From NCBI RefSeq assembly GCF_001563265.1, contig NZ_CP005083.1, positions 2,855,001 to 2,919,000 on the forward strand: a stretch of 64,000 nt of DNA, in the 5' to 3' direction. The position numbers and the translations under genes are program-made. The DNA comes from Sphingobium sp. TKS. Lineage in GTDB: Bacteria > Pseudomonadota > Alphaproteobacteria > Sphingomonadales > Sphingomonadaceae. Positions 46,297-55,037 of the stretch are shown one piece after another; the stretch's first letter is position 1, and the number at the start of each line of letters is the position of its first letter. The notes under the pieces are model-generated. The model worked only from the letters and a program-made list of their open reading frames with translations. It had not been told where the DNA came from and searched no databases.

Positions 46297-46617
46297 TCAG
46301 GCCGCCGCGCTCTCCGGCTCGACGGCGAACAGGGTCACGCCCTTATATTTACTGTCGCCCTGATCATACAGGCCGTGCATCGCCTCGAACTTTTCATCGA
46401 TCAGGCAGACGTCGTTCAATCCCGCCAGCTTGAAGGTGCCCAGTTTCAATTCCCGCGGCGGGCGCCCATCCCGTTCGATCGTCACGGCGTCGATGAACAT
46501 TTCGTCATGGCGCGTGTAGAGAATGTGCGGGGCCAGCTTCACGACCATCTTGTTATAGGTCGCCGTCAGACATTTCTGGAGCGCGATGGCTTCGAAGAAC
46601 ATGGTAGGAGCGTTCAT
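46297..46617 (-). CDS. Conserved small protein, unknown function
   Basis: A 106-residue soluble protein of two halves: MFFEAIALQKCLTATYNK...LAPHILYTRHDEMFIDAVTIERDG, then RELKLGTFKLAGLNDVCLIDE. The strand pattern and the basic KLGTFKLAGL segment faintly resemble a stand-alone WYL-like ligand-binding fold, but I cannot confirm this. The ATG at 46617 avoids a non-conserved 28-residue leader. It is a single gene facing rnr. Confidence 0.7.
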   Translation of the reverse strand: MNAPTMFFEAIALQKCLTATYNKMVVKLAPHILYTRHDEMFIDAVTIERDGRPPRELKLGTFKLAGLNDVCLIDEKFEAMHGLYDQGDSKYKGVTLFAVEPESAAA

Positions 46618-46719
46618 AGTGCGCTTTTCATGACAAATTTGGCGCCCCGGTTCAATTGCTTTGTGCGTCGCACCATCATCTGATGACGCAACCTGGCGCA
46701 TTTGCGGAACGAATAAACA

Positions 46720-48099
46720 TCAGATGCTTCGCGCCTGCGGCAACAGGTGCAGCCGCTCGCGCAGCGCCCAGCGCGCCACGAGCGAGATCGCCACGACTCC
46801 AAGGCCGCTCGCCAGGCCCAGCCAGATGCCCAGCCCCTTGAGGCCCAGCGGAAAGGCAAGGATGACGCCGATGCCGATGCCGATCACCCAATAGCCGATC
46901 AGCGCGACGATCATCGGCACCCTGGTATCCTGTATGCCCCGCAGCACACCCGCGCCGACCGCTTGCGCGGCGTCCACCAATTGGAATAACGCGGCCACGC
47001 CGAGAAAGCTGATCGCCAGCGCGGCCGTTCGCTGATTGGCCGGGTCGCGCAGATCCAGAAAGGCCGAGATCAGCGTCCGGGGAAAGAGGATCAGCATCGT
47101 CGCAGCCATGAGCGCGAATCCGGTCCCGATCGCCAGCGCCAGCCAACCCGCCCGGCCGACCGCCGCCCGGTCCCGCTTCCCATAGGCGAGGCCCACGCGC
47201 ACCGTCGCGGCCTGGCCAATGCCCATCGGCACCATGAAGACCAGCGCCGCGATCTGGATCGCCACCGCATGCGCCGCCAGCGAGTCGCGGTCGATCAGCC
47301 CCATCAGAAAGGCGGAGGCGTTGAACACGGTCGTTTCCAGCCCCAGGGTGATCGCGATCGGCAGGCCCAGCGCCCAGACCGTGCGGTGCCGTTCCCGGTC
47401 CCGCGTCCAGAAACGCCCGAGCAGCCGATAGCGACGGAACCGCCGGTCGATCAGGATGACGGAGAGCAGCCCGAAGAACAGGAAGGAGGAGGACAGGCTG
47501 CTGGCGATCCCCGCGCCGAACATCCCCAGCGCGGGAAAGCCCAGATGCCCGAAGATCAGCGCCCACCCCGCCAGCACGTTGATCGGGATGGCGCAGACCA
47601 TGATGACCAGACCCCAGACAGGACGTTCGAGCGCGGAAATGAAATTGCGCAGGGTGGTAAAGCCCAGGAAGGGCAGCAGCGCCCATTGCAGCCCGCGCAT
47701 CAATTCGCCTGCTTGGGCCGCAAGGTCGGCTTCCTGCCCCATCAGCAGCAGGATCGCCTCGCTTTCCCATAGCAAGGCCCAGGCGGGCAGCACGAACAGC
47801 GCCGCCGCGCGCAGCGTCTGGTGCACCGTCCGCCGGACATCGCGCACCGAATGCCGCCGCCGCCCGCGCTCCGTGGCGATCAGCGGCGCGGCGGCGGTGA
47901 CCAGCCCCATGCCGAAGATCAGCAGCGCGTTGAACAGGTTGATCGCCAGCGCCCCTGAAGCCACCGCGCTCGCCCCCAACCGGCCGAGCAGCAGCAGATC
48001 GGTCGCGGCGATCCCCGCCCAGGCGATATTGCCCGCGATCATCGGCAGCGCGAGCGCCGTCAGCGCCCCGGCCTCCAGGCGCCAGGGTGAAGGCATCAA
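46720..48099 (-). CDS. MATE-family multidrug/toxin exporter
   Basis: A 459-residue, 12-helix membrane protein with the two-fold MATE layout (LALPMIAGNIAWAGIAATDLLLLGRLG start; second half from about residue 235). It exports cationic drugs or metabolites using Na+ or H+. It begins in a four-base overlap with the DUF808 stop. The substrate is unknown. Confidence 0.88.
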   Translation of the reverse strand: MMPSPWRLEAGALTALALPMIAGNIAWAGIAATDLLLLGRLGASAVASGALAINLFNALLIFGMGLVTAAAPLIATERGRRRHSVRDVRRTVHQTLRAAALFVLPAWALLWESEAILLLMGQEADLAAQAGELMRGLQWALLPFLGFTTLRNFISALERPVWGLVIMVCAIPINVLAGWALIFGHLGFPALGMFGAGIASSLSSSFLFFGLLSVILIDRRFRRYRLLGRFWTRDRERHRTVWALGLPIAITLGLETTVFNASAFLMGLIDRDSLAAHAVAIQIAALVFMVPMGIGQAATVRVGLAYGKRDRAAVGRAGWLALAIGTGFALMAATMLILFPRTLISAFLDLRDPANQRTAALAISFLGVAALFQLVDAAQAVGAGVLRGIQDTRVPMIVALIGYWVIGIGIGVILAFPLGLKGLGIWLGLASGLGVVAISLVARWALRERLHLLPQARSI

Positions 48100-49025
48100 T
48101 GCTTCTTGAAGAGGTGCAGCACCGCCACGACGATGCCGCCGATGACCAATCCGACGATGCCCGCGCCCACGGCGTTCACGACCCAGTCGACCACCGGCGC
48201 GACGGCGGGCAAGCCATGGGCGGCGCCCTCCGCGACATGATGGATCGCGCCGGGTATCAGATCCCAGTGAAATTCATGCAGCCCGTGGACGATCAGCCCG
48301 CCGCCGACCCAGAGCATCGCCGCCGTGCCCACCACGCTCAATATCCGCATCAGTAGCGGCATGGCCTTCACCATCGCCCGGCCCAATGCCCGTGCGCCCA
48401 CCGAGCGCCGCTCGGCCAGATGCAGGCCGATATCGTCCATCTTCACGATGAAGCCGACGACGCCATAGACGCCCGCCGTGATCAGGAAGGCGACGACCAC
48501 CAGGATAATCGCCTGTTCCCAGATCGGTTCCGCCGCCACCGTGCCCAGCGCGATCGCCATGATCTCGCCCGACAGGATGAAATCGGTGCGAATCGCGCCG
48601 GCTACCTTCTCATCCTCCAGATCCTTCGAACTGTGGGTCTCCAGCGCTTCTTCCGCCAGATCATGGCCGCCCTGAAGCGCTTCGAGCAGCTTTTCGGCCG
48701 CTTCGAAACAGAGAAAAGCGCCGCCCAGCATCAGCAAGGGCGGCAGCAGCCAGGGCGCGAAGGCGCTCAGCACCAGCGCCGCGGGCAGCAGGAACAGCAG
48801 CTTGTTGCGCAGCGATCCCTTGGCGATCTTCCAGATGATGGGCAGTTCGCGGTCGGGCGTCAGGCCCATGACATAACGCGGCGTGACGGCGGTGTCGTCG
48901 ATCACGACTCCCGCCGCCTTCGACCCGGCCTTGCCTGCTGCGGCGGCGACATCATCCAGCGAACTGGCGGTAAGCTTGGCAATCCCCGCTACGTCATCGA
49001 GCAGCGCGATCAGACCCGAAGGCAT
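48096..49025 (-). CDS. DUF808 (YedI-like) membrane protein
   Basis: A 309-residue inner-membrane protein of the DUF808 family, with the diagnostic start SGLIALLDDVAGIAKLTA, the VIDDTAVTPRYVMGL segment and about seven helices. Its function is unknown. It is coupled to the MATE exporter gene by a four-base overlap. The 182-base stretch on its upstream side (49026-49207) holds no gene I can support. Confidence 0.85.
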   Translation of the reverse strand: MPSGLIALLDDVAGIAKLTASSLDDVAAAAGKAGSKAAGVVIDDTAVTPRYVMGLTPDRELPIIWKIAKGSLRNKLLFLLPAALVLSAFAPWLLPPLLMLGGAFLCFEAAEKLLEALQGGHDLAEEALETHSSKDLEDEKVAGAIRTDFILSGEIMAIALGTVAAEPIWEQAIILVVVAFLITAGVYGVVGFIVKMDDIGLHLAERRSVGARALGRAMVKAMPLLMRILSVVGTAAMLWVGGGLIVHGLHEFHWDLIPGAIHHVAEGAAHGLPAVAPVVDWVVNAVGAGIVGLVIGGIVVAVLHLFKKH

Positions 49026-49207
49026 TGATAAAATTCCCCTGTTGGTTCCGGCACGAGGCCGGAAGCGGTCTCCATAGAGGCGGGACCGGGGTGGGGCAAT
49101 GGATTGGAAGAGCCAATTGAACAGACGAACAAAGGCCGCTCATGAAAATATCGTCATGCTGAAACCAGTCCGGCATGACGATGAAGGGCGCAGCTTCGCG
49201 CAGGCTC

Positions 49208-49456
49208 TCAATGCAGCCCGCGATAATTGCCGGGCGGGTCGCTGGCGGGGAAGCTCTCATCATTCTGCTCGTCGACCAGATCCCAGTCGCGCGCATCGAT
49301 ATGCTGCTCGTCCGGCCCGGCATCGCGCACCCGGCCCGAAGTCATGGGGGGCGTCCAATGCTCCTCTGCCTCGCGCTTCGCCTGCCATTCTTTCCACCCC
49401 TTCCACGCCGCGGCGCCCAGTCCGGTAAGGAATGCCAGCTTTAAAAAACCCTTCAT
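49208..49456 (-). CDS. Small anchored protein with DESFPASDPP motif
   Basis: An 82-residue protein: one N-terminal helix (residues 4-20, LKLAFLTGLGAAAWKGW), a charged stretch, and a C-terminal DESFPASDPPGNY motif that I recognise from small alphaproteobacterial proteins of unknown function. AGGAG lies upstream of the ATG at 49456. It is co-transcribed with the gene ending at 49453 (four-base overlap), behind an EcfG-like promoter, which suggests a stress role. Confidence 0.72.
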   Translation of the reverse strand: MKGFLKLAFLTGLGAAAWKGWKEWQAKREAEEHWTPPMTSGRVRDAGPDEQHIDARDWDLVDEQNDESFPASDPPGNYRGLH

Positions 49457-49797
49457 CTCGGCTTCTCCTGTGCTTCGTGCAAATGGACCCATTCGGCGCG
49501 ATTGCCGCCGATGCTGTCGGGCGGCAGAGGGATTTCGCCTTCCTCATCGGTGCCGCCGGGCGGCTCGACCGAAGGAGCGGCGGGCGCGATCGCCCATCGC
49601 TCACGCAGCGCCGCGTCGATCATCGCCTGCCAGACGCGCTCGTCGCCAGCCTCCCGCATGACGTCATCGGGACTTTTGATGATGGCGAGCAAGCTGGCGG
49701 CATCCTCCACCTGATCCTGCCAGCGGTCCGGCCCAAGGTCGGGATTGCCGGCCGCCAGATGGCGCGCCAGCCGTTCGAGAAGAGAGCGCTGCTCCAT
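49453..49797 (-). CDS. Small acidic hypothetical protein
   Basis: A 114-residue soluble protein with an N-terminal helical region (LLERLARHLAAG...WQDQVEDAASLL) and a disordered acidic tail. I do not recognise a family. The ATG at 49797 is only 9 bases past the -10 element of a consensus EcfG promoter, so its mRNA would be leaderless or nearly so. It is the first gene of a two-gene unit. Confidence 0.65.
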   Translation of the reverse strand: MEQRSLLERLARHLAAGNPDLGPDRWQDQVEDAASLLAIIKSPDDVMREAGDERVWQAMIDAALRERWAIAPAAPSVEPPGGTDEEGEIPLPPDSIGGNRAEWVHLHEAQEKPR

Positions 49798-49806
49798 GCA
49801 CCTTTG

Positions 49807-49831
49807 AACGCGGTTCCGGCTGGTCTGTTCC
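49807..49831 (-). promoter_or_regulatory. EcfG-type stress promoter (candidate, minus strand)
   Basis: Read on the minus strand: GGAAC (49831-49827), a 16-base spacer, CGTT (49810-49807), an exact consensus. It drives the two small genes at 49797-49208. The expected start lies within about five bases of the ATG. Confidence 0.65.
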
Positions 49832-49858
49832 GCAGATCGTAACGCTTGTGCAGCGGTG

Positions 49859-49883
49859 TGAACGGCCGCGCGCGTCAGTCGTT
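49859..49883 (+). promoter_or_regulatory. EcfG-type stress promoter (candidate, plus strand)
   Basis: TGAAC (one mismatch to GGAAC), a 16-base spacer and CGTT (49880-49883), divergent from the minus-strand site 27 bases away. It would give a leader of about 25 bases with GGAAGGAG before the ATG at 49915. Confidence 0.55.
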
Positions 49884-49914
49884 ACATCGGGCAGGAAAGC
49901 GGAAGGAGAAGATC

Positions 49915-50229
49915 ATGCCCCAAGGCGACAAGAGCAGCTACACCGACAAGCAGAAGCGCAAGGCCGAGCATATCGAGCAGGGCTATGAGGATCGCGGCGT
50001 TTCCCGCCAGGAGGCGGAACGGCGGGCCTGGGCGACGGTGAACAAGGAATCGGGAGGCGGCAACAAATCCGGTTCCGGCCGGGGCAAGCCGGACAGCCAT
50101 GCCTCGTCGCGCAAGGGCGGCAGGAAGGGCGGCGCCGCATCGGCCCGGCGCCCGGCGGCGGATCGCTCCGCCGCCGCTAAGAAGGGCTGGGAAACCCGCC
50201 GAAAAAGGACACATGCCAAAAGCGGTTAG
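49915..50229 (+). CDS. Small basic, glycine-rich protein (often mislabelled 'plasmid stabilization')
   Basis: A 104-residue, highly charged protein. The N-terminal half (DKSSYTDKQKRKAEHIEQGY, then GVSRQEAERRAWATVNKESGGG) is a conserved helical domain, and the tail is rich in lysine, arginine, glycine and alanine, like DNA-binding stress proteins. Databases often call it a plasmid stabilization protein, without support that I know of. GGAAGGAG precedes the ATG and an EcfG-like promoter lies upstream, so a stress-induced nucleoid or RNA-binding role is a fair guess. It overlaps the converging TRIC gene by four bases. Confidence 0.78.
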   Translation: MPQGDKSSYTDKQKRKAEHIEQGYEDRGVSRQEAERRAWATVNKESGGGNKSGSGRGKPDSHASSRKGGRKGGAASARRPAADRSAAAKKGWETRRKRTHAKSG

Positions 50230-50873
50230 GCGCGGCTATTTCGATCTTCCGGCTGGTAATGCGGCAGACCCAGACCCTTCCATATGGCGATGGCGCGCAG
50301 CAGGAAACCGATCAGGGCGGCGATCAGCCCCGCAAAGGGAACATCCAGCCCCATCCAGCGCAGGAACACGAAAAGGCCCGCCGCCAGCGCCGCCGCCGTG
50401 ACATAGAGTTCGGGCCGCAGCAGGATGGAAGGCTCCCCCGCCAGCAGATCGCGCATGATGCCGCCGACGCAGCCGGTGACGACGCCCATCATCGCCGCCA
50501 CCAGGGGCGGGACGCCATAGCTCATCGCCTTGGCCGCGCCATAGACGGCAAAGGCGGCAAGGCCCACCGCATCGAGCCAGTCGAGAGCATGATCGCTCCA
50601 CCAGCGGCGGGGGGTGAACCAGACGAGCAGCGCCGCGATCATGCAGGCGATGGCGGGCACGGCGTCACGGACCCAGAAGACCGGCGCGCCGATCAGCAGG
50701 TCGCGCACCGTGCCGCCCCCTACCCCAGTCACCAACGCGAAGAAGGCGAAGGTGACGAGCGTCTGGCGCAGGCGCGCGGCCGCCAGCGCGCCGGACGCCG
50801 CGAACACGAAGGTGCCGACGATGCTCAGCGTTTCGAGGACCGGGCCGATCTGCGGCAGCAGCGTCTGGTTCAC
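50226..50873 (-). CDS. TRIC-family cation channel (UPF0126/YicG-like)
   Basis: A 215-residue membrane protein with two homologous three-helix repeats plus one helix. The glycine-rich motif GVGGGTVRDLLIG (first repeat) recurs as GCVGGIMRDLLAG (second repeat). Prokaryotic relatives form trimeric K+-permeable channels. It converges on the small basic protein gene. Confidence 0.88.
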   Translation of the reverse strand: MNQTLLPQIGPVLETLSIVGTFVFAASGALAAARLRQTLVTFAFFALVTGVGGGTVRDLLIGAPVFWVRDAVPAIACMIAALLVWFTPRRWWSDHALDWLDAVGLAAFAVYGAAKAMSYGVPPLVAAMMGVVTGCVGGIMRDLLAGEPSILLRPELYVTAAALAAGLFVFLRWMGLDVPFAGLIAALIGFLLRAIAIWKGLGLPHYQPEDRNSRA

Positions 50874-50888
50874 GGACGGCGCAGCGCT

Positions 50889-51434
50889 TTATTTCGCCAG
50901 TTCAGCCTCTATGGCCGCGATCAGGCCCGCGTCATCGGGCGCTGTCGTGGGCGCGAAGCGGGCAGCGACCGTGCCGTCCTTGGCGATCACGAATTTCTCG
51001 AAATTCCAGAGCAGCTCGGGTTCGGGATTGGGCGTGATGCCATAGCCCGCCAGCTTTTCGCGGAAAGCGGCGCCTTCGCCCTTGGCCGTCGGCTGGGCGC
51101 TGGTGAGCGCGGCGTAGAGCGGATGCTTTTCCGGGCCGGTGACGACGATCTTCTCGAACATTGGGAAATCGACGCCGAAATTGGTGGTGCAGAAGGTCGC
51201 GATCTCGTCATTGCTGCCCGGTTCCTGCGCGCCGAAATCATTGGCGGGGAAGCCGGCGACGACCAGACCCTTGTCCTTATATTCGGCGTAAAGCTTCTCA
51301 AGACCCTCATATTGCGGAGTCAGGCCGCATTTGGAGGCGACATTGACCGCCAGCACCACCTTGCCCGCATAGTCGGCCAGGCTGGCGTCGGCGCCCTTGA
51401 TGGTCTTGAGCGGGATTTGCTGAATATCGGTCAT
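50889..51434 (-). CDS. Glutathione peroxidase (cysteine type)
   Basis: A 181-residue thioredoxin-fold peroxidase. The peroxidatic cysteine is C36 (NVASKCGLTPQY), and the active-site glutamine and tryptophan appear in FGAQEPG and LWNFEKF. Bacterial members usually take electrons from thioredoxin rather than glutathione. The ATG at 51434 follows AAGGAG. It lies 37 bases after the VIT-family gene on the same strand and may be co-transcribed with it, joining metal handling to peroxide defence. Confidence 0.92.
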   Translation of the reverse strand: MTDIQQIPLKTIKGADASLADYAGKVVLAVNVASKCGLTPQYEGLEKLYAEYKDKGLVVAGFPANDFGAQEPGSNDEIATFCTTNFGVDFPMFEKIVVTGPEKHPLYAALTSAQPTAKGEGAAFREKLAGYGITPNPEPELLWNFEKFVIAKDGTVAARFAPTTAPDDAGLIAAIEAELAK

Positions 51435-51471
51435 TTTTTCGTCTCCTTGGAAATGGGGATGAACCGGGCCG

Positions 51472-52197
51472 TCATATGGCCGCGCCGAAAAGCTTGCCGA
51501 CGCCGGAGGTCGCGAGCATCGCGAACACCCCCCAGAAGACCACGCGGGCGACGGCGCGCACAATCCCGCCGCCGCCGAGCCGCGCCCCGATATAGCCCAG
51601 CGCGGCCAGGCAAATCAGGGACGTGACGGCAACGGCGACGATGGCATGGGAAGGGCTGGCGACCGCGGCCAATACAGGCGCGACGGCTCCGACGGAAAAG
51701 GTCGCGGCGGATGTCAGCGCGGCCTGAATCGGCCGCGCGGTGCTGATTTCGGAAATGCCCAGCTCGTCGCGCGCATGGGCGGCAAGGGCGTCGACATTCA
51801 TCAACTGCGTCGCCACCTGACCGGCGAGATCGGGCGTCAGGCCGCGTTCGACATAGATGTCGCGCAATTCCTCCCATTCCGTATGCGGTTGCTGGGCCAG
51901 CGCCTTCTTTTCCTTGGCCAGATCGGCGCGCTCGGTATCGGATTGGGCGCTGACGGAAACATATTCGCCCGCCGCCATAGACATGGCGCCAGCGACCAGC
52001 GCGGCGATGCCGGAAAGAAGGATGGTATCCCGCGCCGCGCCGGAAGCCGCGATCCCGGTCAGCAGGCTGGCGGTCGAGACGATGCCGTCATTGGCGCCCA
52101 GCACGGCGGCGCGGAGCCAGCCGACCCGGTTGACATAATGGACCGCGTGATGGCCGTCGATCACGTCCATGTCCTGTATGGTTGTGGACTGTTCCAT
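51472..52197 (-). CDS. VIT1/CCC1-family iron/manganese transporter
   Basis: A 241-residue membrane protein with a VIT start (GWLRAAVLGANDGIVSTASLLTGI), five helices, and the acidic cytoplasmic segment (MNVDALAAHARDELGI region, preceded by conserved glutamates at about 70-115) that binds metal in this family. In bacteria it probably exports or sequesters Fe2+ or Mn2+. It is paired with glutathione peroxidase. Confidence 0.9.
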   Translation of the reverse strand: MEQSTTIQDMDVIDGHHAVHYVNRVGWLRAAVLGANDGIVSTASLLTGIAASGAARDTILLSGIAALVAGAMSMAAGEYVSVSAQSDTERADLAKEKKALAQQPHTEWEELRDIYVERGLTPDLAGQVATQLMNVDALAAHARDELGISEISTARPIQAALTSAATFSVGAVAPVLAAVASPSHAIVAVAVTSLICLAALGYIGARLGGGGIVRAVARVVFWGVFAMLATSGVGKLFGAAI

Positions 52198-52271
52198 GCG
52201 CCCTGTCCCCTGACTGCGTCCCGTGAATGCCCGGCATTGGCTAACAGATGAGAGGATCGGCGCAAGGCCTT

Positions 52272-54050
52272 CTATCCACTGAGCCCCTCGGCCTTTTCCG
52301 CCAGTTCCAGCCAGCGCTCCTCCGCCGCGTCCTTTTCGGCGCGGGCCTTTTCGATCGCCTTGGTGAGCGTGTCGAACTTTTTCGGATCGCGGCTGTAGAG
52401 ACTGGGGTCGGCCAGCGCTTCTTCGTCGCGGGCGATGGCGGCCTCGATCTCCTCGATGCGCCTGGGAATCAGGTCGAAATCGCGCTGATCCTTGTAGCTG
52501 AGCTTGGTCGAGGCGCTTTTCTGCGGCGGCGGCGCGGCGGCCTTCTTCTCGGCCTTGGGCGCATTTTTCGGCTGGCGCTTGGCGACCCAGTCGGCATAGC
52601 CGCCGACGATCACGTCGATCGTGCCGGAGCCATCCAGCCCCAGCGTCACGGTGACTGTACGATCGAGAAAGTCGCGGTCGTGGCTGACGATCAGGACCGT
52701 GCCCTCATAATCGGCAATCACTTCCTGGAGCAGATCGAGCGTTTCGAGGTCGAGATCGTTGGTCGGCTCGTCAAGGATCAGCAGGTTCGATTCGCGGGCG
52801 AATTCGCGCGCGAACAAGAGGCGGGAGCGTTCGCCGCCCGAGAGCGTCCCCACCTTCGCCTCAGCCAGCGAGGGGTCGAAGAGGAATTCCTTGAGATAGC
52901 CGTGGACATGTTTCCGCACGCCGCGCACGTCGATCCAGTCGCCGCCTTCGGCCAGCACATCCCGGACACGCTTGTCGGGCTGCATCAGGCTGCGCTGCTG
53001 GTCGATGAAGATCATGTCGAGCGACTTGGCCTGTTTGACCTGACCAGAGTCGGGCGCGAGTTCGCCGGTCAGCAGCTTCAGGAGCGTGGTCTTGCCCGCG
53101 CCATTGCCGCCGACGATGCCGATGCGGTCGCCGCGCTGGATGCGCAAGGAGAAGTCCTTGATGACCGTGCGATCCCCGAAATTTTTCGTGACATGCTCGG
53201 CAGTGATGACGCTTTTCGTCTTGTTGTCGTCGCTGGCGACGGCGATCTTCGCGACGCCCTGCGGCCCCACCATAGCGGCGCGTTGGGCGCGCATTTCCCA
53301 GAGTTTCGCGAGGCGGCCCTGGTTACGCTTGCGCCGCGCGGTGACGCCGCGCTCCAGCCAGTGCGCCTCAATCTTGAGCTTGGCGTCCAGCTTTTCGGCG
53401 GCGCGGGCTTCCTCGGCATAGACCGCTTCCATCCATTCCTCGAAGCCGCCGAAGCCGATTTCATTGCGACGGATGCCGCCCCGGTCGAGCCACAGCGTCT
53501 GGCGCGTCAGCCGGGTCAGGAAAGCGCGGTCGTGGCTGATGACGATGAAGGCGCCGTTATAGCGGCTGAGCCAGCCCTCCAGCCAGTCGATCGCGTCGAT
53601 GTCGAGATGGTTGGTCGGCTCGTCCAGCAGCAGCAGGTCGGGTTTGCTCGCCAAAGCGCGAGCGATCGCGGCGCGGCGACGTTCGCCGCCCGAAGCGGTC
53701 GCGGCTTCGCGGTCGAGGTCGGTGCCAAGCTGGCTGGCGATGGCGTCGACTTCATGGGCGGGCGGCGCGAACTGGCCCGCCAGCGCGAAATCGCGCAGCG
53801 TGGCGAAGCCGGCGACATCGGGGTCTTGCTCCAGCATGATGACGCGCGCGCCGGGGCGGACGGAACGGTTGCCCTCATCCGGTTCGATCTGGCCGGCGAT
53901 GAGCTTCAGCAGCGTGGTCTTGCCCGCGCCGTTGCGGCCGATCAGCGCTAGCCTGTCCTTCTCCCCGACGAAAATGTCGAGATTGCGGAAAAGCCAATGG
54001 GTGCCTTGCGAGAGGCCGAGATTTTCGAAGGAAAGGATAGGAGCCGCCAT
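52272..54050 (-). CDS. uup: ABC-F ATPase, Uup-like
   Basis: A 592-residue soluble protein with two ATPase domains (Walker A GRNGAGKTT and GGNGAGKTT; Walker B LLLDEPTNHLD and LILDEPTNDLD), a basic linker (ERGVTARRKRNQGRL) and a C-terminal coiled-coil (about 515-590) with an alanine/lysine-rich approach, the layout of Uup. ABC-F proteins act on ribosomes, and Uup also affects precise excision and replication forks. The ATG at 54050 drops a 27-residue leader that is not conserved. Confidence 0.88.
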   Translation of the reverse strand: MAAPILSFENLGLSQGTHWLFRNLDIFVGEKDRLALIGRNGAGKTTLLKLIAGQIEPDEGNRSVRPGARVIMLEQDPDVAGFATLRDFALAGQFAPPAHEVDAIASQLGTDLDREAATASGGERRRAAIARALASKPDLLLLDEPTNHLDIDAIDWLEGWLSRYNGAFIVISHDRAFLTRLTRQTLWLDRGGIRRNEIGFGGFEEWMEAVYAEEARAAEKLDAKLKIEAHWLERGVTARRKRNQGRLAKLWEMRAQRAAMVGPQGVAKIAVASDDNKTKSVITAEHVTKNFGDRTVIKDFSLRIQRGDRIGIVGGNGAGKTTLLKLLTGELAPDSGQVKQAKSLDMIFIDQQRSLMQPDKRVRDVLAEGGDWIDVRGVRKHVHGYLKEFLFDPSLAEAKVGTLSGGERSRLLFAREFARESNLLILDEPTNDLDLETLDLLQEVIADYEGTVLIVSHDRDFLDRTVTVTLGLDGSGTIDVIVGGYADWVAKRQPKNAPKAEKKAAAPPPQKSASTKLSYKDQRDFDLIPRRIEEIEAAIARDEEALADPSLYSRDPKKFDTLTKAIEKARAEKDAAEERWLELAEKAEGLSG

Positions 54051-54199
54051 GGGCGTGCAGCTAGGCCTTCGGGCGTCCCAGAGCAAGAGGCGTCCCAAAA
54101 GGGGAACCGGAAGCTGTCTGACGGCTTTCAACGCGTGTCAGCGTCCGTTCATCGCAACCGTCACAATAGACATGCATCGCTTTTTGAGGAGAAAGCCCC

Positions 54200-54943
54200 G
54201 TGAAATCAAAGGCTATGAAATCAATGTTCGCCCTGATGGCCCTTGGCGCTGCCCTGCCGGTTTCGGCCATGGCGCAGACCAGCGTCACCATCGCTGAAAC
54301 CGCGCCGATCGTGACGCTGAACGTCACGGAAACCGTGGAAGCCGCGCCCGACATGGCGACAGTGGGCACCGGCGTCCAGACCCGCGCCCAAACCGCCGCC
54401 CAGGCGATGCGCGACAATGCGGCGCAGATGGACAAGCTGATCGCCGCGCTGGTGAAGGCGGGAATCCCGAAGAAGGATATTCAAACCAGCGGCATCAATC
54501 TTTCCGCGCAATATGATTACAGCAATCGCGACGGGCAGCCGTCGGGGCCGCGCTTCATCGGCTATGAAGCGTCGAACCAGCTTTCGGTGAAGCTGCGCGA
54601 CATCAAGAAGGTTGGTACGCTGCTCGACACCATGGTGGAGGCCGGGGCGACCAATGTGAACGGGCCGAGCTTCTCAATCAGCGATCCCACGCCGATGCTG
54701 GCGCAGGCGCGGGCGGCCGCGCTCAAGACCGCCAGGGCGCAGGCGGATTTCTACGCGCAGGCGGCCGGCTATCGGTCGGCGCGGCTGGTTTCGCTGGCGG
54801 AGAGCAATAGCGGTGGCCAGCCGCCCATGCCGATGATGGTGACGGCGCGGTTCAAGGCGGATTCAGCGCCCGCCACGCCGGTCGAGCCGGGGCAGGTCGG
54901 GTCTTCGGTGACGCTGACGGTGCAGTACGCGCTGGAGAAGTGA
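54200..54943 (+). CDS. Periplasmic SIMPL-domain protein (DUF541)
   Basis: A 247-residue exported protein with a signal peptide to about residue 22 (SAMA-QT), then the SIMPL fold with repeated T-x-E-x-V-E-A-x-P-D-x-A strands and the PPMPMM segment near residue 210. GAGGAG precedes the start. Family members are linked to stress signalling or outer-membrane upkeep, with no known biochemistry. It is followed by the PepSY/two-component group on the same strand. Confidence 0.85.
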   Translation: MKSKAMKSMFALMALGAALPVSAMAQTSVTIAETAPIVTLNVTETVEAAPDMATVGTGVQTRAQTAAQAMRDNAAQMDKLIAALVKAGIPKKDIQTSGINLSAQYDYSNRDGQPSGPRFIGYEASNQLSVKLRDIKKVGTLLDTMVEAGATNVNGPSFSISDPTPMLAQARAAALKTARAQADFYAQAAGYRSARLVSLAESNSGGQPPMPMMVTARFKADSAPATPVEPGQVGSSVTLTVQYALEK

Positions 54944-55037
54944 GTGAGCTTGATCCTTCCCATCGACGGATGGGGAGGATCAAGCTTGGCTTTCCCCATT
55001 CACCACCTGTTCAATGGTTCCCGGCTATGCCAAGGTC

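Noticed and set aside
49915-50229. 'Plasmid stabilization protein' label for the small basic protein
   Set aside because: There is no toxin-antitoxin partner or plasmid context; the sequence looks like a stress-induced basic protein.
52248-53951. 567-residue open frame antisense to the ABC-F gene
   Set aside because: The ABC-F frame has all ATPase motifs; the antisense product has no recognisable domain.
54104-54136. GGAAC-containing sequence upstream of the SIMPL gene as an EcfG promoter
   Set aside because: At the required 16-17 base spacing the -10 reads GCTT or CTTT, not CGTT.
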